Assembly: GCA_035041965.1 (NCBI GenBank)
Contig: JAPYMA010003055.1
Location: 92,711-156,710, forward strand
Direction of reading: 5' to 3'
DNA from: Anisakis pegreffii
Lineage: Eukaryota > Nematoda > Chromadorea > Rhabditida > Anisakidae
Length of the DNA stretch: 64,000 nucleotides
The notes under the pieces: model-generated
Databases searched by the model: none
Seen by the model: the letters and a program-made list of their open reading frames with translations, nothing else
What the model was told of the DNA's origin: nothing
Position numbers and translations under genes: made by a program
Shown: in pieces, positions 39,001-51,800 of the stretch
Numbering within the stretch: position 1 is the stretch's first letter
How the letters are laid out: the number at the start of each line of letters is the position of its first letter

Positions 39001-39882
39001 CCACTTAAAAACTTCAACCCACTTGCGAAAGTACATTCATCACTCCTATACAATATGCATTCATTCGATAATATAAAATTTTCAAATGGCTTTTTAAAGA
39101 CCAATAGTGCACGCACATCATTCAACGATATGATCCGATCTTATGAGTCCATATTCTCAATGAACAGAATTTGTCGAACATAATACGTTTTAGTCACGAC
39201 GGCGGAATGACTGAATGATTAGATTACCGTGAGCAAAGTCAAATTAATCTTGAAAATGCGGTTTGTATGTAATAAGCTCTAGAATAAAGGGTATTTGAAG
39301 GTCATAAGTAGCATTGCACTTTCTTGCGGAATACATTAAGTATAATTGTGAATTGAGAACAGCGAATGGAAAAGCACTGTGGTGCCGAGTAAAAACACGA
39401 AATGCAAACCAAATGGGGAAAGCACGATAAAAGCAGATTGGATAGGTCGAAATGTGCGGAAAACGCTGAACAGCTCTTAGATATTTAGTGATTTTCATTG
39501 GAAATCCTCAGAAAGACCGTCAATTTATTCAACACGCATTTCACAAACGAACAGCAAGACTCAATTACACAAGAATCGCTCTCTGAATGAATAAATGCCT
39601 GACAACCAACCTTCGCGGCACATTTTCGGTTGCTGGACTCGAGGCTTTTGGAGCCTTTGGCTTATCAGTTTTATTCACAGTTTTATCAGCGACTTTCGGT
39701 GATTTTACCACATTTCGCTCGGTTTTTCGCGGTGATGAGCCAGTGCTACCCTCTGCTGATGGGTTACTAACGATAGTGGCATTATTAGCAATGTGCTGCG
39801 CTCTGGATGAACGACGAGCAGTTGAATCCGTAGATGGTCGTAGGTTATCCGGATTGGTGGATAGCTGCTTAGGTCGTTCCAT
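33078..39882 (-). CDS. TACC-family protein, short form (564 aa)
   Basis: This form starts in its own exon (39897-39611; ATG at 39882), which follows the acceptor GTGAATTAG by 15 bases. It joins the exon at 36475-36345 in phase 2 and then runs through the same exons as the long form; the summed coding length is 1695 bases, exactly 564 codons plus stop. The unique N-terminus begins MERPKQLSTNPDNLRPSTDS and is basic and disordered. Residues 135-280 are Pro/Gln/Ala-rich with a Gln run; the coiled coil covers roughly 320-562. The size and layout are closer to the small nematode TACC protein, which is little more than the TACC domain (family knowledge). The upstream exon at 42144-41835 cannot enter this exon in frame, which supports its use as an alternative first exon. 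This C-terminal assignment is the firmest part of the gene. Confidence 0.85.
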
Positions 39883-42800
39883 TGCGGGGGATGCTATCTA
39901 ATTCACAGCGATACAGCTATCAATATGAGAACTGCCGATGAAACGATAAACGTTGCTCAATAATGATAATTGTAGGATGACAACTTTGGAATTAAATGAG
40001 ATGATGATAAGGGCGAATAAGTGATGGGGAAGAACTTTTCGGTCTTAGAGTTTTTGGCACAGGATGCTCGACCGTAAACGACAAAGCAACTTCGAATAAA
40101 CTCTGTGAAGACCGGACGGATAGTATTATATATCACAAATATACCCAGATCTGGTGTGAATTCAGCAAATCACTTTGCTGCCTGTGAACAACTATTCAGG
40201 TTGTTTAGTCTGCCGTCAGTCAAATGATTATTGTTTCTGAACGAATGCAGATTAAAGCAGAACAATAAATCACCACAGCAAACAAATCAGTTGATGCGCA
40301 TTATATCAAAAACTGGCAATATCAAAAACTGATGTCAATCAATATTGTGGACACAATTATTATATTATGGTGATATTGAAATGACGATGTTTAGATTGAT
40401 TCGTTGTGGCGGAAGTGACTGGAATACGTTGTAATCACACAACAGAATAAATCCTTTCCACGCTTATCGTTAGCGGCTGATGATTACAGGCAGAAAACGG
40501 AATAAAAAAATATTACTGTTGACAGAAAATAAGATGACGGTGGGCTCAAATTTGCTCTACGGATTCAAATTGCTAGTCAATTTACTGCAACTGGTTTTGA
40601 GCATCTCACGATTATCAGTTTCTTGGAATTTGACGAACACAACTGATGGCTCCAAAAATCGAGTGCGAGTTGAAGTTTATTCATGCACCAGCTTCGAATT
40701 CTAAAGCTGAATGAGCGCTTCAGCAAGGATTCTGATTAATCCGGTTTGATGTGCCAACTAGAATGACTTTGAAATTAATCCTTCGCTCACCAAGAAACCA
40801 ACAGCCTGACTAGCCACCGATGGAGCATCGGACGCAAAGCACTTATCTTATGTTGGCGTGAGTGAATACACCAGAACTGCTTCTAACAAGCAATATGGCT
40901 ATGTAAAATTGTCTATACAGCTACTGCTCGTTGAATTTATTCCCACTTTATACACACCGCAAATGTGTGTACATAAATATATCTGCTTGACTCGAATGCT
41001 TTCCATATGATATTTCTTGCAGACTATTCATCCCTGATCGATAGAACAATTAACCAAAAACAGATGTGCACATGCCGAATGGGTTTTTACGCACACGATA
41101 AAATCCCGAGCGAGATAGATTGGAAGAGAGCGAAAATTCGTCGAAAACAAAATGAAATAGTCAAGCGAACAAAACGGATGAGTTGGATAAGCTCAGCAGT
41201 CGCAACTGGTGACAGCATGCCCTCGCGGCCATAGAGAACAGGCACAATCGAAACAGAGCAGTGATGACAGTACGGAAAAATAATCGAGGCACTGCACCCT
41301 ATGGATTTGTCTGAGTGTATCGCGTCAGATAGCATCCAAAAGAAATGACAGTAAACCGAGAAAATTACACAGAAAGATGGCACACGACTGATGTGACGGA
41401 ATTAGACATTGACGATGTCGAATGGGATTAATGAATAAAAAATGCAGCGAAGTCATTTAGAAATGAATTGGAATGGATCACAAGTGGATGACATACTAAT
41501 AAAGTTGTTTTGGTATGCAATATCTGGTAAATTATTTATAACATGTTGATGAAGGCACGCTGCTGACACGCATATGAGGATAAGAAATGAATATATGCGT
41601 TAATATTGTTTGGTGTAGTATCATATTCCCTCTTAACTGGTATTTTGAGTGAACAGCTGATAACGCTATCAATGCTTCACAGGAATGGCTCATACGAGAT
41701 TCTCGCGAAGCTAAGAAGTCCAGTTGACTTTTCGTTTTCAACTCTAGCCGAATGGAGAACATTACTAAGATCGCGAAGAATGTTTCAAAAAATCGAGAAT
41801 TCCATGTGAAATCAAATTTGAAAGAAACACTCACATCGGTGCTGCAGTTTTCTTGACGGGTGTCTCGTAGGTACTGCCACCAATTTGTGTTAATTGACCC
41901 GCTTCTTTGGCTTCATGAAATGTTGGCTCTTCTGCTACAGCCTCAACCAATTTTGCTTCAGCTTCTGGCTGTTCATGATCCTCACTTGGCTCCTTTCCTA
42001 GTTCGAATACTAGCTCAGGAGCTGTGTCAGCTTTCGGCTCTGTGCCTTCCGACGACTGCGCATCCATACTGATGTCCATCTCGGAAAGCGAATGAGATGT
42101 CGGCTGATCGATCGCACCATCATTCGGATCATTGGGATGATCTTCTGAAACGATTCGGTTGATGCTTATTAGTCGCATAAATTATCTTTATTTCAGTTAA
42201 TCTTTCAACCTTCTAAATGCTTTACACCACATTTTGCAAGCATCCCCCAGAACTCAGTGACCCTAATGCGTGCTGAACATTTGCATAATTTTGTTTCCCA
42301 AGCTTTAATGATTCTGAACTCATCAAATGCTTCATCATGCCTTTTGTTTATCCGCTCATCGTTCACAGTAAAATCAGAAATAAAAATACTATTTCAGGCT
42401 TTCACGCACACTGAATCTTAACCATCTACAATCCTAAAACTTCAATGCAATTGCCCATGAACGTATAAGTAATTGATGTATATTTCTTGAAGGCGCAAAA
42501 TCAGATGCGTTATGCAGCATTGCGTACACACAAACCGGCTGATATAAAAAGTCTCTAAGCACATGTTTGCCTCTGCGTAAAACAATAACATCAGGAGAAA
42601 TCAATCTTGTCATCTCAACTCACCGGGTGATTTTATGGCCCTGCTGAAAAATTTCATTATATTGAACATTTTTCAGCCAATAGAAGTGATGAATACTCTC
42701 TGTAAATGTTTATATTCCATTAAGTCGCTTATCGAGCGATGATTTGCACTCGCTAATGGATGGAAAAAATCAGATGAGCGATTCAAAAAATTCGCAAACA

Positions 42801-45800
42801 ATCACCAACAATATCAGGTGATATTACCACAAGCAGTGATATGAACTGCTTCTATAAGCAATATGATTATACTACAGCAGTAAATTAACTAATTCAGAAA
42901 TACGGTTACCGAAAAGAACTCATCAAATACTTCTCTTCAAATAAATGAGCATCAATAAAGCTATATTATCTGATAAATTATATGATTCATATTAACCATC
43001 AACATAAATAAGTGTTCACAATTATTTGAAATCACAAACGAAATCTCATTTGCCGTAATGATTTATTACGGGATATTCATGAAAATTATTACCCAAATGA
43101 ATCATTGCTTCGTTTGACAGCATTTAGCCCAAAGTAAATCATTTCTGCATTTATTTTTAAACCGAAAACTCACAATCGCACACCCTAATTAACTCCAAAC
43201 ACTCTCACCAACAGCATCATGAAATAACACTCACTGCAATCCATTCTTCAGACAATACTTCCTAATAAAAACTTCCAGATCTCGACCATTCAACCAGCAT
43301 ATGTAAATATTTTGAAGGATACGAGAATCAAACTCAAGAGTCCGAATGCTCTTATACATACGAGGGTTTATCAGAAAGTTGACGACCGTAAAAAGAATGT
43401 AATAAAGTGCTGCATATGAATATGAACAAGGTTAATTGCGGGCGGAAATTATTCGACAACGCAACGAAGGCGAAAGGTTAAATATGAACTTGCGCATGCA
43501 TGAATTAGATAACACAATAAATGGAAGTGTAATATTCAACCCTAATAATCCGCACATTCTACGAAAGATGGCAAATATTTATAATAGAAGCAATGCATAT
43601 TGTTGTGTATACATATGAATGCATTTAACACAACAAATACAACGTCATAAACGAGAAGTATTGTATGATCATAAGGAATTGCGACCAACAATACACGATC
43701 AGATGGTTGGTTAGTCAATAAGTGCGATATATACCAACAAAATATCATCATTCGAGAAGAACGCTTATTGAAGGCAGCAATTCAACATATTCTGTTATTG
43801 TATCTGATGCAAGAAACGATATCATTTCACAAAGCAGAAGATTTCGTCATCGAAATAGACGTCGAAATAGACGATCATTGTACCCTCCAATTGCTCTTTC
43901 CGTTAAAGATTAGGGAGGGGAGGAGGTGGCAGAAAAACTTTTTACTGCTACAGATGAGCTAATTGAAGATCAGTCACAACCAAGAAGGTCTAAATATCAA
44001 CGATATTTAGACTCAGTGAATATTAATTTATATAGACCTAAAAAATCAGTCGACAATACTATCGCAGATTGAACGATCGTCATGGGTATAAGCGATAGAA
44101 ATTCAGTAATTCTTAAATAATTCCGATGCGACAATAGGCACAAGAAATTGACTTAAAATGGAAAATTACCAGAGGAATAGCACAAAAGTGGCTGTTTTGA
44201 AGAGCGCGATGTTGTTGGAATATTCTCGCACTAGGAAATGCTCGATTATACGAGTTCTGTACGGTGAACATATCATAAACGATGCTGAATGAGTACATTA
44301 ATGAGATGGTAATAAATACAACTATCACACTCGGGCAATATTAATAATAATATCACAACCAGGTTACTGCATGGATCACAAGCCTGTGCACAGCCAACAC
44401 ATCACATTCATGAATAAAACTCACTCATAATCACATGAAATGTGAAAATCATAGGTATCACCGGATTTATCCGTTGCTATACACTCATGAGTTAATTCAA
44501 TAGTTCAATCCAGCCAGTCGTTTCTAAGAATCACTTCCGTTTGGCAATTAATTGAATAAATTCTAGAAAATACGCAGTTCCGATTCTGCTAGTTTGAGTG
44601 GATGAAAGTTCAAAGCATAACTTTCTAATTTACAACTTATTTATTGGTTTAATGATCATTGCCGAAAATATTATCAAATACATTACTAATGTTATTATTA
44701 TCCCAATTATACAATTATTAGTACAATATCATAATTATTAATTCAAAGATTAATACTAATCAAAAATATTACCATCATCATTACTCTCGTTAATTGATAC
44801 CTTTGATGTAATTACCAACACAATATTATTCTCCTTAGTGCCTATACATTTCTGATTATCGTCTATATTGGATCCATTATCATAATCAGAGGCAACAGCC
44901 TGCCGAACACTTTAATCATTAACGTGATTATTAATATTACGTAGGCTAAAACTATTCTATAGCAATATTGCATGCAATCAAAAGCGAAATTAAACGAAAC
45001 TGTGAAAGAATTTTCAAAGAACACTGAAATCGATAGCACCAATAGGCATTCTGAGATGTTTTTTTGGAAAAAAATAATTGATTGTGACAATAAATCGATT
45101 ACACCGACATTATAATTAATCACTAAAATCATCCATATCGAATGACATTGAAAAATTATCACGTGTTTACAGTCAAATGATAATCGCAAAACGCTCAACA
45201 AATCATCATTACACCAAATCTTCCGCATCAGTAATTACCTCTACAAAATGAAAGGACACTGAAAATGAACTCGAAATAGCGGATATCCTACTTAAGGTTA
45301 TGCTTCATTCAACAGCGATTGAACAAAATCTTGACAAGAAAATGCATTTCACCACGCGGATACAAAAGATTTACGAGGCAGAATCTATTTTAAGAATAAG
45401 AGTTTGGAGAAACAAAGCTTACTGAGAGATCAAAAAATTGCCAGGGTTTCCTCATTTCCCAGTTTCTGGAAAACGCTCACCAACAAAAACACCTGCTATA
45501 CACGTCTTAATAATGCTCAGTTTGATGTGAAGGTTTATGACAAGATCTAAAATTTCATAAAATAACTGAAACAATGAAATGAACGCACAACACGGTGTGA
45601 CTTCCTTTCATACCTAACAAAATACAACAGAGCTGTCAAACAAAACTAAGACGAACAGCTGGTAAGGTAATCAAACAAGTTGCGTGCTTGCTTGATTTTT
45701 ACACTAAACCCTAGTAAATGAAAACAATATAGACGACAAACAATGCATATGCACTGTACAATCACTCTTTATAAACAATGAAACATTCAATAAAAGAAAA

Positions 45801-48800
45801 TTTCATCTTCATTGCTACTGTTTCGTCAAACATAACGCTTCGCAATTTCAAAAACAAACAATTCTTCCCTATGTTTTCATTCGTTTTCGAAATCAATTCC
45901 ACTTATACACTCGATAAATTTCAGATATTGTCACGTGCAATAATGGAAAAAACTTTGGAATAGTCTGAAGAGGAGAGAGAATAAATTTTACGATAGGTGA
46001 TAAGCATCCATCCACTTGTTGTATGTGTACGTTGAGGAGTCACTGATAAAAGACTTTCGATAGTGATGAGTATGAGGTGGAATTTGGAGAAACTTGAACA
46101 ACTGTTCAACTTTTCTTGTTTATTTTGAAGGTCAACGAAAAACGAAATACGGCTTTCTGAGAGTGAAAACAATTGCTTCGAAAGCAATGAGTGCAATTTT
46201 ACGATGTCTGAATTTACGTACACACAAGGAAGCACTCAAAAGCTACTCAACAACAAAGAAGCAAGACACTTAACAATTGAAAATCATTTTTGTTCAACAG
46301 GTTGAAAAGTTTATTTTTGTATAACATTCCAGCTGACACTGCAGAAACTGTTTGCACGGACACGGCTGTTCAAAACATGGAAACGAATGCAACGAACGCT
46401 TGCAACAATCCATCTCCTACCCTCCCTTGAAATTAGACCCTGCGCTGAGAAGACGGTACTCTATAATTACTTCCACTTCTCTCTAGCGCCGTCTACTACC
46501 CCTTTAGCCATGGCATCAGCACATTTCTCCATATTTCCGCTAATCCAAGGTCCTAAGAATTTTCTACTTGCAGTACGGTCTTTCTGGAGCTCATGAGTGT
46601 AGAGATAAGAGCAAAGCATAGATGAGTAAATTCTACCGGACACTTCAAGCTCAGTTTTTGATATAGCATTGTCAGTTTTGCAAAGAAATGCGCGCGAATA
46701 ATAATAATAATAATAAAACCAAATTGTAAAGCAAAACAAAACATTCAATGTAGTTAATAAAATCTCAAAAATAACCTATGGCGAATGATATTTCCATTGG
46801 AATATCGTTGCGATCAGCCATTTCACCAGTATCCTTTATTGCAGAATTGATCTGATCAGTTGATTTCGGAGATGCTTGCTCCGGTTGCGATTCCGACTCC
46901 TGAAATGAAATACTTGCCCGTTAGTGAATAGCGTTCAGCAAATTTCGTCTTTGTATCCTGAATAACACTGTTTCCATAAGAAACTTTCGAAATCGAACGA
47001 GTCAAATAAGTTCTAAATCCAAATTCAAAGCTCAAATGCCATCAAGTCTAACGGCGTTAGTGATCTTAACAACTTGTCGCTAAAATGAATGATGATTACG
47101 CTTGTCGTCTTATGTGTTGAAGTCACTTCAATAAATTCATCGCTTAATCGAGAAGCTACCGATTTCTCATTCTGCATTTGGAAAAAAAGTAGAATTTATT
47201 CCTTACGAGACTATCGCCTGCGTGAGACAGCAATACCACTAGAGAGACTGGACCGAAACACAACATCAGTGAAACAATAAACAACGATTCTACCAAAACA
47301 CTGTGATCAATATAACTGACAAGCAACAACTCAACTAAACCTTTGACCATCCCTAAGAGGAGAAACACATGAATGCATATGATCTAATCGATTGATTTCC
47401 TCAAAGGCACTCATCGATGCACATTCGAGGCATGTCATCGTATATAATGACTTCTCATCTGTTATGTCATTCTTTGTGAAACTATTTTCAGATGTTTAAT
47501 CCAACAGTTTCGAATAGCACAATATAAATAAGATCGGATGAAAATGCCTTTTGCCCGCTGTAATTCCAAAAATTTCGATTGTTTCTGATTCCTTTCATAT
47601 AGTAATATCGGAAGATCAGCTTATCACATTTGAAAATGTCTGATGTCAGCGTACAAAATACTACGGCGGATGAAATGCTTACAAGCTTCGAATAAAGGTT
47701 GCGGATTTACCTACAACTGTTCAAACTAAAAAAAACTCAAATCTAATGAATGAAGAGGTTGCTAACTAAAATCTAATGAACGCATAAAAATGGCCACTTA
47801 AGAAAAATAGCGAACATGTTTTAAGGCTTAAAAATGGTTCAATGATTTGCACTTACATAATTTGTCAGATAACTGATGAGTTTGTCCGTTGTTAATATTA
47901 TAATAAACTGAAAATGAACAAAACCAAATCCCTAGAGGCAACGCGGCTAAAGAACTACACGAGGAAGATCATAAGAATTATGAGAATGATGTCAAGGACA
48001 ACTTGAATCGATGGTGAATTCTATTTGAAATGACTGAATGCAGTCCTCGAAATAAAACTGCTAGCATGGAGCACGCTGGATAACGCATGTTATTAACTAC
48101 GAACGTGAGCACTTAATAACATAGAACTGCATTAGTGATTCGTGAAACAGTTCATGCGTTACGTTCTGGCTCAATTCTCCGAAACAAAAACAGCATTGAA
48201 AAGTTTCCTCCTTTATAAGGCGCATGGTGCTTACAGGTAGATCAAATAGTAATATAGTTTTATTGATTCAACAACATGTTCCTCAAGATGGCTTAACGCC
48301 GAAACATTGAACTTTGTGAAGACCATCTCTATTTGCGCTCGTAATACTTTGTCAATAAAACTATATTACTATTTAAAAACAACATTGAAAGCTCAGCTTT
48401 CCTCTACCACACGCTAGTACAATCATGTGGAAATATCTGAACTCTACGAGTAGTGTATAACGCCTAAATGAATCCAAAACATTTTGATAAAGCTTCCTTC
48501 CGATTGTCAATTCAACTGAAAACATTTCTGACTCTAACCGAAAAAAATCATAAACTCCTCGATCAGCCGAAATGTACAAAATCACGAATGCGCTCGAAAT
48601 TTTACGACTGAAAAATTCACTTGTTGTTACCAAGAGTACCGCAAATCTTAAGGCAACGATAATTGTGCAAATTATTCCAGTTTCAGTTCACTACCCTCCA
48701 TAATCAGCCGTCAACAGCTGGCAATCACCTCGAAATTCACTTGATCGGCGAAAAACGAAGAAATTTACAAAAATGGAATAAAGTTTTCTTGTGATAGCTT

Positions 48801-51800
48801 GCGTGAAAATAAAAATACGGTGAAGCGAAACATTTCAAGAAAAAATATCGGAATGAAACGCCGTACACAACTGACGACTATCCATTCGATTAGATAAGCG
48901 AACGTAACGTCAAATATACTAATAAACGCAAACACACATCGATAACGCAGTGCATTTCTTATGCCCAAACAATCCTTACGTGTTTTGCATACATAAAAGA
49001 GGTAGTACGCGTCGCTCGCGTTTTATTCATATCGAAATAACCGCCAAACATTATTCGACTGAATGCAATGCCGTGTGATTCATAACCAGTGATTCACCAT
49101 AATTTATATATCAAGTTGACAGAATATTCAGATTTTAGAGAATTGGCTGAAGCTCGACAACAGGCGGTCATATTTTTCTGGAATATTTAGGAAATCCGTT
49201 CACCATCTGAGTTCCCTTTCGAATCGAAAAGCTTTGCGATGGTATATTGAAATGTATTGAATCGAATATAGTTGAGGTGATTTTTTGCACAGTTTAGTTC
49301 GGAATGAAAGTAATGAAAACAATTCATTTGGTTACAGATAGCTTTTGGATCGTATGGGATCATGAACAGCCGTATTTTGTTTTCCGATGTGATCGTTCCG
49401 GAGAGAGCTTACTGTACGGATCATTTTTTTGCGCGCAAACAAATCATGCACCTGAATGTCCGAAAGAAAACATTTACGACCAAAGGCTATAGAATTTGCA
49501 ATGTTGATGCCAACGTAGGAATATTCCAAATTATCAACCAGAAAATAAGAAATGAACCTGAATTCCAGTCGAATCCCCCTCTTGTCCACGGAATAGTTTA
49601 TCGGGATCTGAAAATTCACAAGCATTTGGATTGGCCAGAAGGCGTTTAAGTAGGAACGGGTTGGATTAATTTTCAGATTGACATAGTTATTTGCTTAATG
49701 ACAACCTTGGTAAGTGAATTCATATCAATCGATTGAGAAATCGTTCTATAATACTTATATCTTCCTTCATCATGCGACAAACTAGCAAAGTCCGATCAAT
49801 CTACCGTCAAATAATTAAATTCTATTGATAAACTGATAAATGAGATTAAAATGAACAGGATTTTTTGAAATGACTTAACACTTCAAGAAATAAGAACCTC
49901 GTTCAAAGCCAGAATGAAAGCTAAAGTGAAAGAAGCTAAAATTTAAAAGTATATGAAAAAAGCTAAAATCAATTCAATTGATGTTCAGCAGTCTTGTTGA
50001 CGTCGCTTTTAAGGATTATCGGCTCATCCTAATGCTAAGATCTTTAAACGTTCTGTGTTCGTTTCCATAGTGATTTATACACGTGCAATTCACTGCACCC
50101 TCGATTTATATTTTTATATTTCTGCAGGTATTGCAGTCGTTTTCCCGTGCTTGCCTATGATACATCGATTTGATTTAGACTTTTCCAAGCTATCAAATCG
50201 GGTTGAACTGTTTTCTAAATGATACTTGAGATCATCAAGTATCATTTAGAAAGACTCCCACTCAAATACCTACATCACAGCTCAATCAGACAGTCAGATT
50301 CAATTATCAGTTAGGACTCAAATCTCCACCTTACAATCAATATCTTGCGAGAATAACGTTATTGTACAATCGAAATTGAAACTTGAGCAGGCACACTTTT
50401 GAATGCAGCCAACCGGGAGATTAAGTCTTAGAATATTTAGCCTATGTGAGCATTTCGTTGATGAATGAGCACTGTGCTCGAAATTATTGGTACATATTCA
50501 TTGCACGATACAAACGAACTCTTCGTAATCGACAGGAAATGAAACTACCTTGACCTGGCGGTTTGTTTGATTGGAGTGCATCCTCTTTGGATCCTCCACT
50601 AATGGCATCTACAAATTCCTCGTCGTCCGATGATACCTGCTAAATGATATTGCGAGATTAACAGTGTAATCATAACAACTTCTATCACAGAGGAAGTCCC
50701 ATTCTCAGTTACCAGCAAGCAAGGATCAACTTATGAAACACCATATTTTCAGTCATTGGATGATCAGTTCCAACAGATGACATTTTGAAAAGACTAACAC
50801 CGTAATTGGAATCGCACGTGACACTGCTTTCACGAGAAGATTTCTTAAAACAAAATTTTTCCGCAAAATATTTTCAAAACCAGAAACTAAAAATCGACTC
50901 CAAAAATGAGTGAAGAGTTATACGAATACCTCAATTTTCGAATCACGCAAAGAATTGTTGATGGTATCTTTTTGATCCGCTTTCTCAAGAACACTTTCTG
51001 GTGGCTTTCCGGATTCCACGGACATTTTTGCTGACTCTTCCGAATCTACTTTAGGCTGTTCCTGAGCTTTATTCAATGCCACATTTTGAAGTTTGTCGAG
51101 AGCATGTTCACCTTCACTGCCACGAATTTCATTGCTTTGCTTATGCTCGGCATTTTCGTTCTTCTGCACTACTTGATCTGCAGACTTTTCGCCCTCGATT
51201 GTGGGCTGGTGGTCTGCTGGTAACGCAGGTTTCTGATCGTTGAGTCCTTCTGATGTTGATGCATGCATCTGCGGAGCTAGTTCCGGAATCAGCTGAGTCA
51301 TATTTTCAACGTTGCTGACGCTGTCAAGAGCAGAACGATGGCCGGGTGGCGCAGAAATGTCTGCATTTGATTCGAGTGGCTGATTTTTTGTTTCCTCTAT
51401 GAGACGATCAACTGCAGAGTTTTCAACCGCACCAACTTTACACTGGCTGTCGATAGTGGTAGGAGCCAGAGCAGAGGTGACTTTAGAGATTATCTCCGCA
51501 GGCGGTTCTCCGGTCACGACTCCTTCGATTTCGCGCTTCGGCGATGTGATCTTCTCAGTATTATCGTGTTCCATCTTTTCATCCTTTTGCGAATTCAATT
51601 CGTCATCTGTTACTCGTACAACATTGCTTGGAATTGAAGGGATTGGTTCCTGGGGAGCACTGTCAAGCTGTGATGATACATACAGAATTGCTTCATTTTG
51701 CTGAACCTTTGCGATGGTGTCTGAGGCATATGCAGATAAGATTTCATGTTTTTCGATGTGACCGACGATTTTTTCGTTTACTGGTTTGTAATCAGGTATT

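Noticed and set aside
39587..39901. Plus-strand frame of 104 codons
   Set aside because: Antisense shadow of the TACC short-form first exon, whose splice phase and composition are convincing.
48300..48330. CGAAAC word suggesting a hammerhead ribozyme in the inverted-repeat element
   Set aside because: The required CTGATGA core and helix layout are absent.
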